Part shown: in pieces, positions 36,134 through 44,746 of the stretch
How positions within the stretch are numbered: the first letter of the stretch is position 1
How the letters are laid out: each line of letters begins with the position of its first letter
The notes under the pieces: model-generated
Seen by the model: the letters and a program-made list of their open reading frames with translations, nothing else
Database searches by the model: none
Told to the model about the DNA's origin: nothing
From: Candidatus Methanomassiliicoccus intestinalis Issoire-Mx1
GTDB lineage: Archaea; Thermoplasmatota; Thermoplasmata; Methanomassiliicoccales; Methanomassiliicoccaceae
Assembly: GCF_000404225.1 (NCBI RefSeq)
Contig: NC_021353.1
Location: 1,798,001 to 1,862,000, forward strand
Length of the DNA stretch: 64,000 nucleotides
Direction: 5' to 3'
Position numbers and translations under genes: made by a program

Positions 36134-36796
36134 CTAACTCATAAACATCCTGTTATTGCTGTACTCATGCCTCATAGACTCTATGTCAGCCAGAGGAAAT
36201 GACTGATATTCTTCACCAAACGGAGGCGGTGTCGGCACGCTGTCAATGACATGCTGAACTGCTTCCTGCGCTGCCAGATAGTCGATCTCACCCATTCTGA
36301 CCATTGCGGCAGCTATTTCCATTAAATTCACATACAATAATGAAACCTCACCGGATGAGCCTATCTCCAATTCATGAGATAAAACCGCCAGCACTGCAGG
36401 ATATGTTCCGGGAGACTTATGATCATCAACATAGTTGCGGAATTTGGATCCCAGCTCAGAGCTGCCTGTCATCTTCAGCAGATTGTTTCCTATTTTCACA
36501 GAAGAGTCTCTGCTTTCCTCAGCGAGTTTAGATGCATAACATACATGATCAGCATTTATCAGTCTTTCTAGATCATCAGCCTCAACAGCTTCCAGAGCTT
36601 CTCTGAATACAGGCACCTCTAGAGATGACCATACATTGTTGACATAGGCTTCAAGAACAGGCACTAAATTTTTACTGTTGACAAGCTTATCAGCAACAAA
36701 CTGCTCTATTCCCTGAGAAGTTGTGAATGACCCTATTGGAAAGAATGAGTCTGATATACGCATCAGATTCATCAGGGAATCAGTGCGAATGTTCAT
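36134..36796 (-). CDS. ureF: Urease accessory protein UreF
   Basis: All-helical activator that gates UreG. Family features: LMRISDSFFPIGSFTTSQGIE at the N-terminus and SCY-like helices after it. It overlaps ureE by 17 bp. It ends in TAG, which is rare in this window, 11 bp before ureG. Confidence 0.86.
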   Translation of the reverse strand: MNIRTDSLMNLMRISDSFFPIGSFTTSQGIEQFVADKLVNSKNLVPVLEAYVNNVWSSLEVPVFREALEAVEADDLERLINADHVCYASKLAEESRDSSVKIGNNLLKMTGSSELGSKFRNYVDDHKSPGTYPAVLAVLSHELEIGSSGEVSLLYVNLMEIAAAMVRMGEIDYLAAQEAVQHVIDSVPTPPPFGEEYQSFPLADIESMRHEYSNNRMFMS

Positions 36797-37244
36797 GTTC
36801 TTCTCCTCTAAAGTATCCTGAACCTGAGGTTATTGACTTCTGAATTATCTGAGTCTCAACATTCAGACCAGTGTGCTCAATGAAATGTTCTAGTTTAGTT
36901 CTCGGAAGATCCAGAGGTATGTAGGCTTCATCTCCGTCAATCAAAACCTCCATGTGTCTCCCGCCCATCATGTACCCAAGGCGCAGTGCGCTTCCCAGAT
37001 CTTTTGAGTCTCCGATAAGGCTTATTTTCAGAACATCTTCAGGGTTGATTTCAATTCTGTAATATTTACCGTCAGACGAAGGTCCGAAAACATCCCCGTG
37101 TTTGATCTCCTCTCCGCGCGGAAGATCGATAGCAATGTCTCCTTCTCTTACTCTTCCCTTTGACGCATCGGATCTGTTTATCTTTAAGACTTCAGCATCT
37201 CCACTAAATTCAGATTTTGATTCAAATTTTTCCATATTCCCCAC
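36780..37244 (-). CDS. ureE: Urease accessory nickel chaperone UreE
   Basis: A 154-aa dimeric nickel-binding chaperone. The middle contains LRLGYMMGGRHMEVLIDGDEAYIPL and the end a short EEHEHSH histidine tail, much shorter than in Klebsiella. Lies between ureC and ureF. Confidence 0.86.
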   Translation of the reverse strand: MGNMEKFESKSEFSGDAEVLKINRSDASKGRVREGDIAIDLPRGEEIKHGDVFGPSSDGKYYRIEINPEDVLKISLIGDSKDLGSALRLGYMMGGRHMEVLIDGDEAYIPLDLPRTKLEHFIEHTGLNVETQIIQKSITSGSGYFRGEEHEHSH

Positions 37245-37282
37245 CTTTTTTTAAAGTTTGGGGGGTGGTTGAAAACTCCAAC

Positions 37283-39004
37283 TCAGAAGAGATAGTATCT
37301 CTGTGTGAGAGGAAGCTCTTTTGACGGCTCTGTAGTGATAAGTTCCCCGTCAAGATACACTTTGTGTGTTTCTGGATCGATTTTAATATCGCCCATCCTG
37401 TCATTGTAAAGCATCTGCTGCTTTCCAAGATACCTTGTTTTCTTGACTGGTTTGAGCATTGTTTTCAATCCGTACTTATCCCTGATGTTTACATCCATTG
37501 CAGCCTTGGAAACGAAGATCGCAGATGAGTTTGTCATTGCTGCTCCGAAACTTCCGAACATTGGCCTCCAGTAAACCGGCTCTGGTGTTGGAATAGATGC
37601 ATTCGGGTCACCCATTGCTGAATATGCGATGAATCCTGCCTTATACACACGCTTAGGCTTGGTTGCAAAGAACTGCGGATCCCAGAGAACTGCATCGGCC
37701 ATCTTTCCATCTTCCAAAGATCCGACATAATCAGCAATACCGCATGTAATGGCTGTGTTGATTGAGATCTTTGCCAGATATCTCTTCACACGGAAGTTAT
37801 CATTATCTGGAGAGTCTTCAGGCAGCTTTCCGCGAACTTCTTTCCCCTTATGAGCATTCTGGAAACACCTTGCAGCTGTTTCTCCCACTCTTCCCATAGC
37901 CTGGCTGTCTGCACCTATCATTGACAGCAGTCCTAGATCATGGAATACATCCTCGGCAGCGATGGTTTCTGCACGAATCCTTGACTCTGCAAATGCCACA
38001 TCCTCAGGAATCTGAGAATTCAGGTGGTGGGTTGTCATGATCATATCGAATGTTTCATCGATGGTATTGACTGTGAAAGGCCTTGTAGGATTGGTTGAAG
38101 ACGGCAGAACATTAGGCTCTCCTGCAATTTTCATCAGATCTGGAGCATGTCCTCCGCCTGCACCCTCTGTGTGATATGTGTGTACAGTACGCCCGTTGAT
38201 GGCACTGATTGAGTCATCCACATACAGACCTTCATTCAGTGTATCTGTGTGAATGGCAAGCTGTACATCATACTCATCGCAGACATTAAGTGCATTGTCC
38301 AACGCGGCTGCCGTAGCACCGAAATCTTCGTGTAGCTTGAATCCGCCGGCACCTGCTTCCAGCTGCTCCACCAAAGTCTCAGGCTTGCTGTCGTTGGCCT
38401 TTCCGCTGAAACACCAGTTGATTGGAATCTCCTCAGATGCTTCCAGCATTCTGCGCATGTTTAACGGACCTGAAGTAGCTGTAACTCCTGCAGTACCTTC
38501 TGCCGGACCTGCTCCGCCGCCTATGAATGTTGTAGTTCCGTTTCCTAATGCCTCATAAGCCTGCTGAGGACAGATCATGTGAATGTGGCAGTCCAGGAAT
38601 CCAGGTGTAAGTATGCAACCTTCTCCTGAAGATACTTCAGTGGCGGCGCTTACAACCAGATTCTCATCCACATTGTCCATGACTCCGGGATTACCAGCTT
38701 TGCCTACGCCTGCTACTTTTCCGTTTCGGAATCCTACATCTCCCTTTACGATTCCTAAAACAGGATCCATAACCACTACGTTGGTAATCACATGGTCAAG
38801 AGCTCCATCGGCCTGTGTAGCTCCCGGACTCATTCCCATTCCCTGTCTGACAGTCTTACCGCCGCCGTAACAGAGTTCATCTCCGTATGCTGCATAATCA
38901 TGTTCAACTTCAACGAATAAGTTGGTGTCTCCGAGCTGCAGTTTATCATTTACAGTGGGTCCAAATAAATCTGCATACTGTTTCTTCGAAATCTGCAAGT
39001 TCAT
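37283..39004 (-). CDS. ureC: Urease alpha subunit
   Basis: Catalytic subunit hydrolysing urea to ammonia and carbamate. All metal ligands are visible: CHIH (His pair near 137), the carbamylated lysine in GGFKLHEDFG near 220, LAIHTDTLNE, TYHTEGAGGGHAPD and the aspartate in GADSQAMGRVGE. The flap histidine is in TTHHLNSQIPED. The length, 573 aa, is standard. It should be active if nickel is supplied. Confidence 0.95.
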   Translation of the reverse strand: MNLQISKKQYADLFGPTVNDKLQLGDTNLFVEVEHDYAAYGDELCYGGGKTVRQGMGMSPGATQADGALDHVITNVVVMDPVLGIVKGDVGFRNGKVAGVGKAGNPGVMDNVDENLVVSAATEVSSGEGCILTPGFLDCHIHMICPQQAYEALGNGTTTFIGGGAGPAEGTAGVTATSGPLNMRRMLEASEEIPINWCFSGKANDSKPETLVEQLEAGAGGFKLHEDFGATAAALDNALNVCDEYDVQLAIHTDTLNEGLYVDDSISAINGRTVHTYHTEGAGGGHAPDLMKIAGEPNVLPSSTNPTRPFTVNTIDETFDMIMTTHHLNSQIPEDVAFAESRIRAETIAAEDVFHDLGLLSMIGADSQAMGRVGETAARCFQNAHKGKEVRGKLPEDSPDNDNFRVKRYLAKISINTAITCGIADYVGSLEDGKMADAVLWDPQFFATKPKRVYKAGFIAYSAMGDPNASIPTPEPVYWRPMFGSFGAAMTNSSAIFVSKAAMDVNIRDKYGLKTMLKPVKKTRYLGKQQMLYNDRMGDIKIDPETHKVYLDGELITTEPSKELPLTQRYYLF

Positions 39005-39438
39005 GCCCCCTTGAATCCTAATAATTTGGCCTTTGCCATTGCCATTGTCTTGGTATCCTGCGCTCTTGTACTTCCATTTGTGAGCATGTTGAATCCGTGG
39101 ACATACCTCTTGCCGCCGATCTCTACCAGACCTACATCTCTGCTCTGTCCTGGTTCAAATCTTACAGACAATCCAGCAGCAATGTCGAGCTTCATTCCGA
39201 AGGCTGCTTCCCTGTCAAACTCTAAGGCTCTGTTTGCTTCAAAGAAGTGAAAGTGAGAACCTACCTGTATCGGCCTGTCGCCAGTATTTGTGACTTTAAG
39301 AGTGATATGTTTCCTGTTGGGAAATAACTCAATGCTTCCTTCTCCAGGAATAAGAGCTCCCACAGTTATCTCTTTGTTCGATGTTCCCTGCTTTAAGCTG
39401 TTTTTCTGTACGCTTTCCTGCATAGTTGTCGTGGTCAT
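39001..39438 (-). CDS. ureB: Urease beta subunit
   Basis: Structural subunit of 145 aa. The first 25 residues are an extension; then VGALIPGEGSIELFPNRK, RPIQVGSHFHFFEANRAL and VRFEPGQSRDVGLVEIGG match UreB. Separate ureA and ureB genes are the bacterial three-subunit arrangement. Overlaps ureC and ureA by ATGA. Confidence 0.93.
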   Translation of the reverse strand: MTTTTMQESVQKNSLKQGTSNKEITVGALIPGEGSIELFPNRKHITLKVTNTGDRPIQVGSHFHFFEANRALEFDREAAFGMKLDIAAGLSVRFEPGQSRDVGLVEIGGKRYVHGFNMLTNGSTRAQDTKTMAMAKAKLLGFKGA

Positions 39439-39758
39439 TTCATCCCTCCATTTGCAGGTTGAATCGGGTTGTGAATGCTTACTAATTTAGTTCCATCCGG
39501 AAATGTTCCCTCCACTGCTACTACCGGAATCATTTCTGGAACGCCGGGCATAACATCCTCTGTTGTCAGAACATGTCTTCCTTCTTCCATGATCTTTGCA
39601 ACGGAGTCTCCGCGACGGATTCTTTCAAATGCAAAATCAGCTATCAAAGCTACTGATTCTGGATAATTTAACTTTACACCATCATTTTTACGTCTTTCCG
39701 CTATTCTGGCTACGGTAAAAACTTGCAATTTATCTACGTCTCTTGGCGATAACCTCAT
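39435..39758 (-). CDS. ureA: Urease gamma subunit
   Basis: Structural subunit of 107 aa: RLSPRDVDKLQVFTVARIAE, LNYPESVALIADFAFE and the HPVTPDVMPGVPEM-like segment TTEDVMPGVPEMIPVVAVEGTFPDGTKLV. GAGGTGA (39764-39770) is a good ribosome site. First gene of the urease operon. Confidence 0.93.
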   Translation of the reverse strand: MRLSPRDVDKLQVFTVARIAERRKNDGVKLNYPESVALIADFAFERIRRGDSVAKIMEEGRHVLTTEDVMPGVPEMIPVVAVEGTFPDGTKLVSIHNPIQPANGGMK

Positions 39759-39777
39759 CCATTCACCTCTGACATTT

Positions 39778-39823
39778 CAAGCACGTTGCTTGATAGAATT
39801 CTACTTGAGATGAGTGTATTTAA
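39778..39823 (-). promoter_or_regulatory. ureA promoter with possible operator
   Basis: GTTAAATAC (about 39816-39824, minus strand) predicts a start near 39794. CAAGC-N5-GCTTG at 39778-39792 lies right at that start and could be a repressor site. The regulator is not identified. Confidence 0.45.
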
Positions 39824-39874
39824 CCGTTCTCCGACATTGCAACGAAAAAAATAAAAAATTAGAAAGAAATAAAT

Positions 39875-40255
39875 TTAGTTTGCAGCCTTTCTTCCGCTGC
39901 CGAGTTTAATGCCTCCCAGAGCAAGAATTAAACCGACAATCATTGAGATGACCAGATAGATCAAAGCTGTAAAATCGACAGATTCCAACAACAGTTGATC
40001 GGTACCATGCATAAAAGTACTGAAAGTTGACATTCCTCCCATGACACCTGTGGAGAAAAATAAATTTCCGCTTGCACCTAAACTGCCCCTTGTAACAAGT
40101 CCTGTAGCTAAACCTATCAAGAATGCTGCAATCACATTGGCAAAGAATATCGAGAATGGAAATCCGCCGACAGTCTGCACCGACAGCATCAATGCTTCTC
40201 TCACGACTGCTCCAATTCCGCCTCCGGCGAATACAAGCCACACATCATGCTTCAC
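39875..40255 (-). CDS. crcB: FluC/CrcB fluoride channel, second subunit
   Basis: Small four-helix fluoride-export channel. GGGIGAVVREALML and the conserved GVMGGMSTFSTF segment are present. I start at GTG 40255, overlapping the stop of the neighbouring crcB as GTGA, rather than the longer frame from 40324. Paired genes usually form antiparallel heterodimers. It ends 117 bp before ureA on the same strand. Confidence 0.85.
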   Translation of the reverse strand: MKHDVWLVFAGGGIGAVVREALMLSVQTVGGFPFSIFFANVIAAFLIGLATGLVTRGSLGASGNLFFSTGVMGGMSTFSTFMHGTDQLLLESVDFTALIYLVISMIVGLILALGGIKLGSGRKAAN

Positions 40256-40647
40256 CGGATCACCCCTGCAAGGAATATACCTGCCAACGCGGCAATCAGA
40301 CCGGCTACGACAGATCCTATCCAATATGTCGCGGCTATGCCTGTTTTCTTCTTTCCAATCAATTTTGCAGTATCAAGCTCATAACTGCTGAATGTTGTAT
40401 ACCCACCCAGAAGTCCAGTGATAACCAGAGCGATCATGAAAGTTCCATACCTGTTATCCCAGTCAATCAGAAACAGAGTTGCAAGGAATCCTATCAGAAA
40501 TGAACCGGTTATGTTGACTGCAAAATTGCCCCAGGGAAAACTGCCGTGATATCTTTTTCCGACTGCTTTGCCTACACCCCATCTGAGCGAAGAGCCTATG
40601 CCCCCGCCTAAAAATACCAGGATGATCGTGGCTAGCACTTCAATCAT
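40252..40647 (-). CDS. crcB: FluC/CrcB fluoride channel, first subunit
   Basis: A 131-aa FluC subunit with GGGIGSSLRWGVGKAVG and GLLGGYTTFSSYELDTAKL, which carries the pore Thr/Ser and Phe box. A TATA-like CTTTAAATACC (minus strand, about 40684-40694) and a GAGGTAT ribosome site precede the ATG. I looked for a fluoride riboswitch in the leader and saw none. Confidence 0.88.
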   Translation of the reverse strand: MIEVLATIILVFLGGGIGSSLRWGVGKAVGKRYHGSFPWGNFAVNITGSFLIGFLATLFLIDWDNRYGTFMIALVITGLLGGYTTFSSYELDTAKLIGKKKTGIAATYWIGSVVAGLIAALAGIFLAGVIR

Positions 40648-40877
40648 AACTATACCTCAGAGGTTTTTCAGGTGCCAAGCTAAGGTATTTAAAGAGACTA
40701 TAATTTTAAAGTGACATGTCTCCAAGCAGCCCCGGCATTCACTGCTGAGACCTATTAATAAATAAAAAGTAAGAACAAAATTAAAATAGATTTGCACTTT
40801 AGTTCATGAGGCATCTTGTAACGAGTGGTCAGAGTCATGATTAATATGCAGTATCCACTAATCAGGGAGCGGAGTCA

Positions 40878-43430
40878 ATGAACAGTTCTTCCAATGGCAA
40901 TAATGCACCAGATCATATCGAAATACGGGGTGCCCGGGTTCATAACCTAAAAAATATCGACCTGGATATCCCGCTTGGTAAGCTCGTAGGAGTGGCTGGC
41001 GTATCTGGATCAGGAAAATCCTCCCTGGCGCTGGGCGTTCTGTATGCAGAGGGCTCGAGGCGCTATCTAGAAGCTCTGTCTGCGTACACAAGAAGACGCA
41101 TGACTCAGGCCGCTGAAGCTAAAATAGACAGCATCGAGTATATCCCTGCTGCTCTGGCCCTTCATCAGCGACCGGCAGTTTCAGGGGTTCGGAGCACTTT
41201 CGGAACATCCACTGAACTTTTGAATCCGCTCAGGCTTATGTTTTCCAGACTGGGCAGCCACCGCTGTCCCAATGGACACATGCTGCCGCCATCACTAAAT
41301 GTTGCAGCTGAAAGACCGCTTCAATGCCCGACATGCGGTGTTCGTTTTGACGGCCCTAGTGCAGAAAGCTTTTCATTCAACAGTCAAGGCGCCTGCAGAA
41401 CGTGCAGCGGTACAGGTGTTGTGAGAGCAGTTGATGAAACCACGCTGGTACCTGATGAAACTCTTTCGATTGACGAAGGAGCGGTAGCACCCTGGAACTC
41501 GCTGATGTGGTCATTGATGACGGATGTATGCCGGGAAATGGGGGTTCGCACAGATGTGCCGTTTTCAGAACTGACTGAGCGGGAACGGGAGATTGTCTTT
41601 CACGGCCCGGCAGAAAAGAAGCATATTCTATACAAAGCAAAGAAGACTAATCAGGCAGGCGAACTGGATTTTACTTATTTCAACGCAGTTTATACTGTAG
41701 AGAACGCTCTGGAAAAAGTCAAAGACGAAAAAGGTATGAAACGGGTGGAAAAATTCCTGAAGCAGGATGTCTGCCCGGACTGCGGCGGTACACGGTTGTG
41801 TGAACAGGCTCGCTCTACATTACTCTGCGGCAAAAATCTTGCTGAGACAACGGCCATGACGCTGGATGCACTCATACCATGGGTGAAGGCAGTTCCTGCA
41901 GCCATGCCGGAAGAGCTGCGGGATGTGGCTGAAAGCATTAAAAACCAGTTCATTCACACTGCCAAAAGGCTCACAGATCTGGGACTGGGATATCTTTCCC
42001 TTGACAGGGCTGGATATACTCTGTCCACAGGTGAACGCCAGCGGGTACAGCTTGCCAGAGCGGTAAGGAACCGCACAACCGGCGTTCTATATGTGTTAGA
42101 TGAGCCTTCGATAGGCCTGCATCCTTCCAATGTAGATGGTCTGCTGGGAGTCGTAGACGATCTCATTGCCCACGGCAATTCTGTTGTGCTGATAGATCAC
42201 GATGTACGAGTATTGAAAGCATCCCACTGGCTTATTGAGATGGGACCTGGAGCAGGAGAACACGGAGGGCGGGTGCTGTCCCAAGGCACCGTGGAAGATG
42301 TGTCAAAATCTCCCAACTCTCTAATTGCAAGATTTCTAACTGATGATGAAGATACCGTCATCCGGAAACGCATAGATCCCAAGGCAATGTTTGAGCATGG
42401 ACATATCAAACTTAATACCGATCCTCTGCATACTGTTCGTGCACTCAGACTGGATCTTCCTAAGGGACGGCTGACAGCCGTTACAGGCGTATCGGGCTCA
42501 GGTAAAACCACTCTTATTCTGGAAAGCCTGCTGCCGGCGTTAAAAGCACAGATTGATGAAAAACCGCTGCCCGCTCATGTAAGGTCTGTAGAAGCTCCGG
42601 AGATTGGGAGAGTGAATCTCATTGACGCCACACCGATAGGAGTCAACGTCCGTTCCACTGTGGCTACCTATAGCGGCATATTGGATGATCTGCGGCGGCT
42701 TTACGCTGCTGTACCGGAAGCAAAAGCCAATGGGTACAAGGTAAGTGATTTTTCATACAATACCGGCTCCCTGCGCTGCCCTGGATGCGATGGAACCGGA
42801 CAGATTACAATGGATGTGCAATTTCTTCCTGATGTGAATATTATATGTCCAGACTGCGGCGGTTCCCGATATATGAAGGAAGCAGAGAAAATATGCTATC
42901 GTTCTCCCAAGGCGGCGCAGGATTCCCCCGGAGTTTCTCTTCCAGAGCTGATGGGGATGACTGTTGAACAGGCATTGGAATTTCTAAAGGATGTGAAAAA
43001 AATAAGAGACCGGCTGCAGGTGCTGGCCGACTTAGGTCTTGGTTACCTCACTCTGGGAGAGTCCACTCCTGCTTTGTCTGGAGGCGAGGCTCAGAGACTC
43101 AAGCTTGCTGCTGAAATGGGAAAGGCTCAGAACGATGCGGTTTTTGTGTTTGATGAACCGACAATAGGGCTTCACCCGCTGGATGTGCAGGTGCTGATCG
43201 GCGTATTCCAGCGGCTGATTGAAAACGGGGCAACAGTCATTGTAATCGAACATGATCTGGACATGATCGCTAACGCTGACTACGTTTTAGATATGGGACC
43301 CGGCGGAGGGGAAGCAGGCGGTCAGATAGTGGCCGTTGGCACGCCAAGCGAAATTGCCAATGATCCTCAAAGCTTAACCGGGAAATATCTTTCCAAGATA
43401 GTAAAGGATGAGAACAATCGGGAATACTGA
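40878..43430 (+). CDS. UvrA-like ABC protein, class II
   Basis: An 850-aa UvrA homologue with two ABC cassettes: Walker A GVSGSGKSS near residue 43 and GVSGSGKTT near 540, signatures STGERQRV and LSGGEAQRL, and zinc CxxC pairs (CPNGH, CPTCG, CRTCSG, CPDCGG, CPGCDG). It is about 100 residues shorter than classical UvrA, as in UvrA2/DrrC-type proteins, which often lack the UvrB-binding domain. No uvrB or uvrC is nearby. Probably acquired from bacteria. Confidence 0.85.
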   Translation: MNSSSNGNNAPDHIEIRGARVHNLKNIDLDIPLGKLVGVAGVSGSGKSSLALGVLYAEGSRRYLEALSAYTRRRMTQAAEAKIDSIEYIPAALALHQRPAVSGVRSTFGTSTELLNPLRLMFSRLGSHRCPNGHMLPPSLNVAAERPLQCPTCGVRFDGPSAESFSFNSQGACRTCSGTGVVRAVDETTLVPDETLSIDEGAVAPWNSLMWSLMTDVCREMGVRTDVPFSELTEREREIVFHGPAEKKHILYKAKKTNQAGELDFTYFNAVYTVENALEKVKDEKGMKRVEKFLKQDVCPDCGGTRLCEQARSTLLCGKNLAETTAMTLDALIPWVKAVPAAMPEELRDVAESIKNQFIHTAKRLTDLGLGYLSLDRAGYTLSTGERQRVQLARAVRNRTTGVLYVLDEPSIGLHPSNVDGLLGVVDDLIAHGNSVVLIDHDVRVLKASHWLIEMGPGAGEHGGRVLSQGTVEDVSKSPNSLIARFLTDDEDTVIRKRIDPKAMFEHGHIKLNTDPLHTVRALRLDLPKGRLTAVTGVSGSGKTTLILESLLPALKAQIDEKPLPAHVRSVEAPEIGRVNLIDATPIGVNVRSTVATYSGILDDLRRLYAAVPEAKANGYKVSDFSYNTGSLRCPGCDGTGQITMDVQFLPDVNIICPDCGGSRYMKEAEKICYRSPKAAQDSPGVSLPELMGMTVEQALEFLKDVKKIRDRLQVLADLGLGYLTLGESTPALSGGEAQRLKLAAEMGKAQNDAVFVFDEPTIGLHPLDVQVLIGVFQRLIENGATVIVIEHDLDMIANADYVLDMGPGGGEAGGQIVAVGTPSEIANDPQSLTGKYLSKIVKDENNREY

Positions 43431-43545
43431 GTGCATCGTATTCCAATTATATTTTCTTTCAGTTTTTTAATTATATGAAAGACAATACATTTAGAATGCA
43501 GGATATCAAAATAAAAAAGTAATCAATCAATAAAGGAGTTTTTCT

Positions 43546-44730
43546 TCAGATGGTTAGATTGAATTCTTTTTCAATAATATACCTCAATTCGCCGATCGGG
43601 AAATCAGAAATGTATATGCATGTCGTCCGTCCCCCGGAACCGTTTGGATCAGTAATCACCTTCTGCTCTATCCAGCCGTCCTTGGCCAGATCCTTGAGGT
43701 ATTTCCAGAAAGTGGTGGTTCCCTTAGCTGCAGTTTTACATTCTTCCGATGCGATTTTGTAAGCATTTTCTGTGGCAATGGAAGTAGTGTAAGCACTCCT
43801 GCCTATTGATCTGCAGATTGAAAGCAGCACCAATTTATGATTATAATCCATTTTAGAAAGTTTTGTTTCGTAGCTTCCATCGCTGCAGGTCATATTCTTA
43901 GCTTCGCGGACGCACTCGGGAGTAACTCCAGATAATCTCCTCTCTTCAGCAATGAGCGCTGAGGTTTCTAAAAGTTCCATTGCAAATCTGGCATCACCCC
44001 AGTCTGCAGAAGATTCTGCGATCAGATCGATGCATTCCTCTTCCACTGTTCCCGGGTAAAATGCCAGATCAATTCTTGAAAGCACAATGTCACGCAGCTC
44101 TGCTGCATCGTATCGCTCAAAACTTACAATGTTTGCTTTACAAAACGTAGACAATGCAGATTTATCCAGCTGATCAAGAAGATATCTCTGAGAGATCAAA
44201 ATTAATGACAATGAATAATCCTGGCAGAACTCCTCATTGAATCTTGTAAGGACATAAATTAAATCGTCTGCACCTCTGCGCAGAATCTCATCTGCTTCAT
44301 CAAGCACGATGATCATGTGCAGTTTTCTCTCTTCCAGGCTTCTTCGGATGGAGCGCAGGAATTCTTCAGGAGCCAGCCCTCTGTCTGGACAGCCGGGATT
44401 GAAAAAAGAATTTATGGCATGGAGAACAGCATGTTCGCTGCGTTTCTCCCTGCAGTTTATCAAAAGGGAAGTTATGTTGATGCCGGCGAGAGTGCCTTCG
44501 CTTGTAATATTCTGGCAGAAGCGTTTGGCAGTTACAGTCTTGCCTGTACCAACGCTGCCGAGAAGCAGCGCGGTTCTTCTGACCCCGTGCAGTACAGGCT
44601 TAAAGATTGTCTGCAGACGCTGCAGCTGAGCCTCTCTGTGGACTAGAACCTCAGGAACGTAATCAAATGACAACTTGCCGTAATCCTTGATTATTTTCTC
44701 GCCCTGATATTTTGGATTGCCAGCCATCAA
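43546..44730 (-). CDS. cdc6: Orc1/Cdc6 replication initiator
   Basis: Origin-recognition AAA+ ATPase: LLGSVGTGKTVTAKR (Walker A near 65), IVLDEADEIL (Walker B near 145), sensor LILISQ and a C-terminal winged helix after residue 300. It follows gyrA by 17 bp on the same strand, so it may be read with gyrBA. No clear origin-recognition repeats are visible in the short flanking gaps. Confidence 0.88.
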   Translation of the reverse strand: MMAGNPKYQGEKIIKDYGKLSFDYVPEVLVHREAQLQRLQTIFKPVLHGVRRTALLLGSVGTGKTVTAKRFCQNITSEGTLAGINITSLLINCREKRSEHAVLHAINSFFNPGCPDRGLAPEEFLRSIRRSLEERKLHMIIVLDEADEILRRGADDLIYVLTRFNEEFCQDYSLSLILISQRYLLDQLDKSALSTFCKANIVSFERYDAAELRDIVLSRIDLAFYPGTVEEECIDLIAESSADWGDARFAMELLETSALIAEERRLSGVTPECVREAKNMTCSDGSYETKLSKMDYNHKLVLLSICRSIGRSAYTTSIATENAYKIASEECKTAAKGTTTFWKYLKDLAKDGWIEQKVITDPNGSGGRTTCIYISDFPIGELRYIIEKEFNLTI

Positions 44731-44746
44731 TTTACCTCATGGAAGC

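Noticed and set aside
40648..40877. Fluoride riboswitch before crcB
   Set aside because: No GGNGATGG core or matching pseudoknot strand on the minus strand.
43431..43545. Replication origin beside cdc6
   Set aside because: The gap is only about 115 bp and shows no recognisable origin-recognition repeats.
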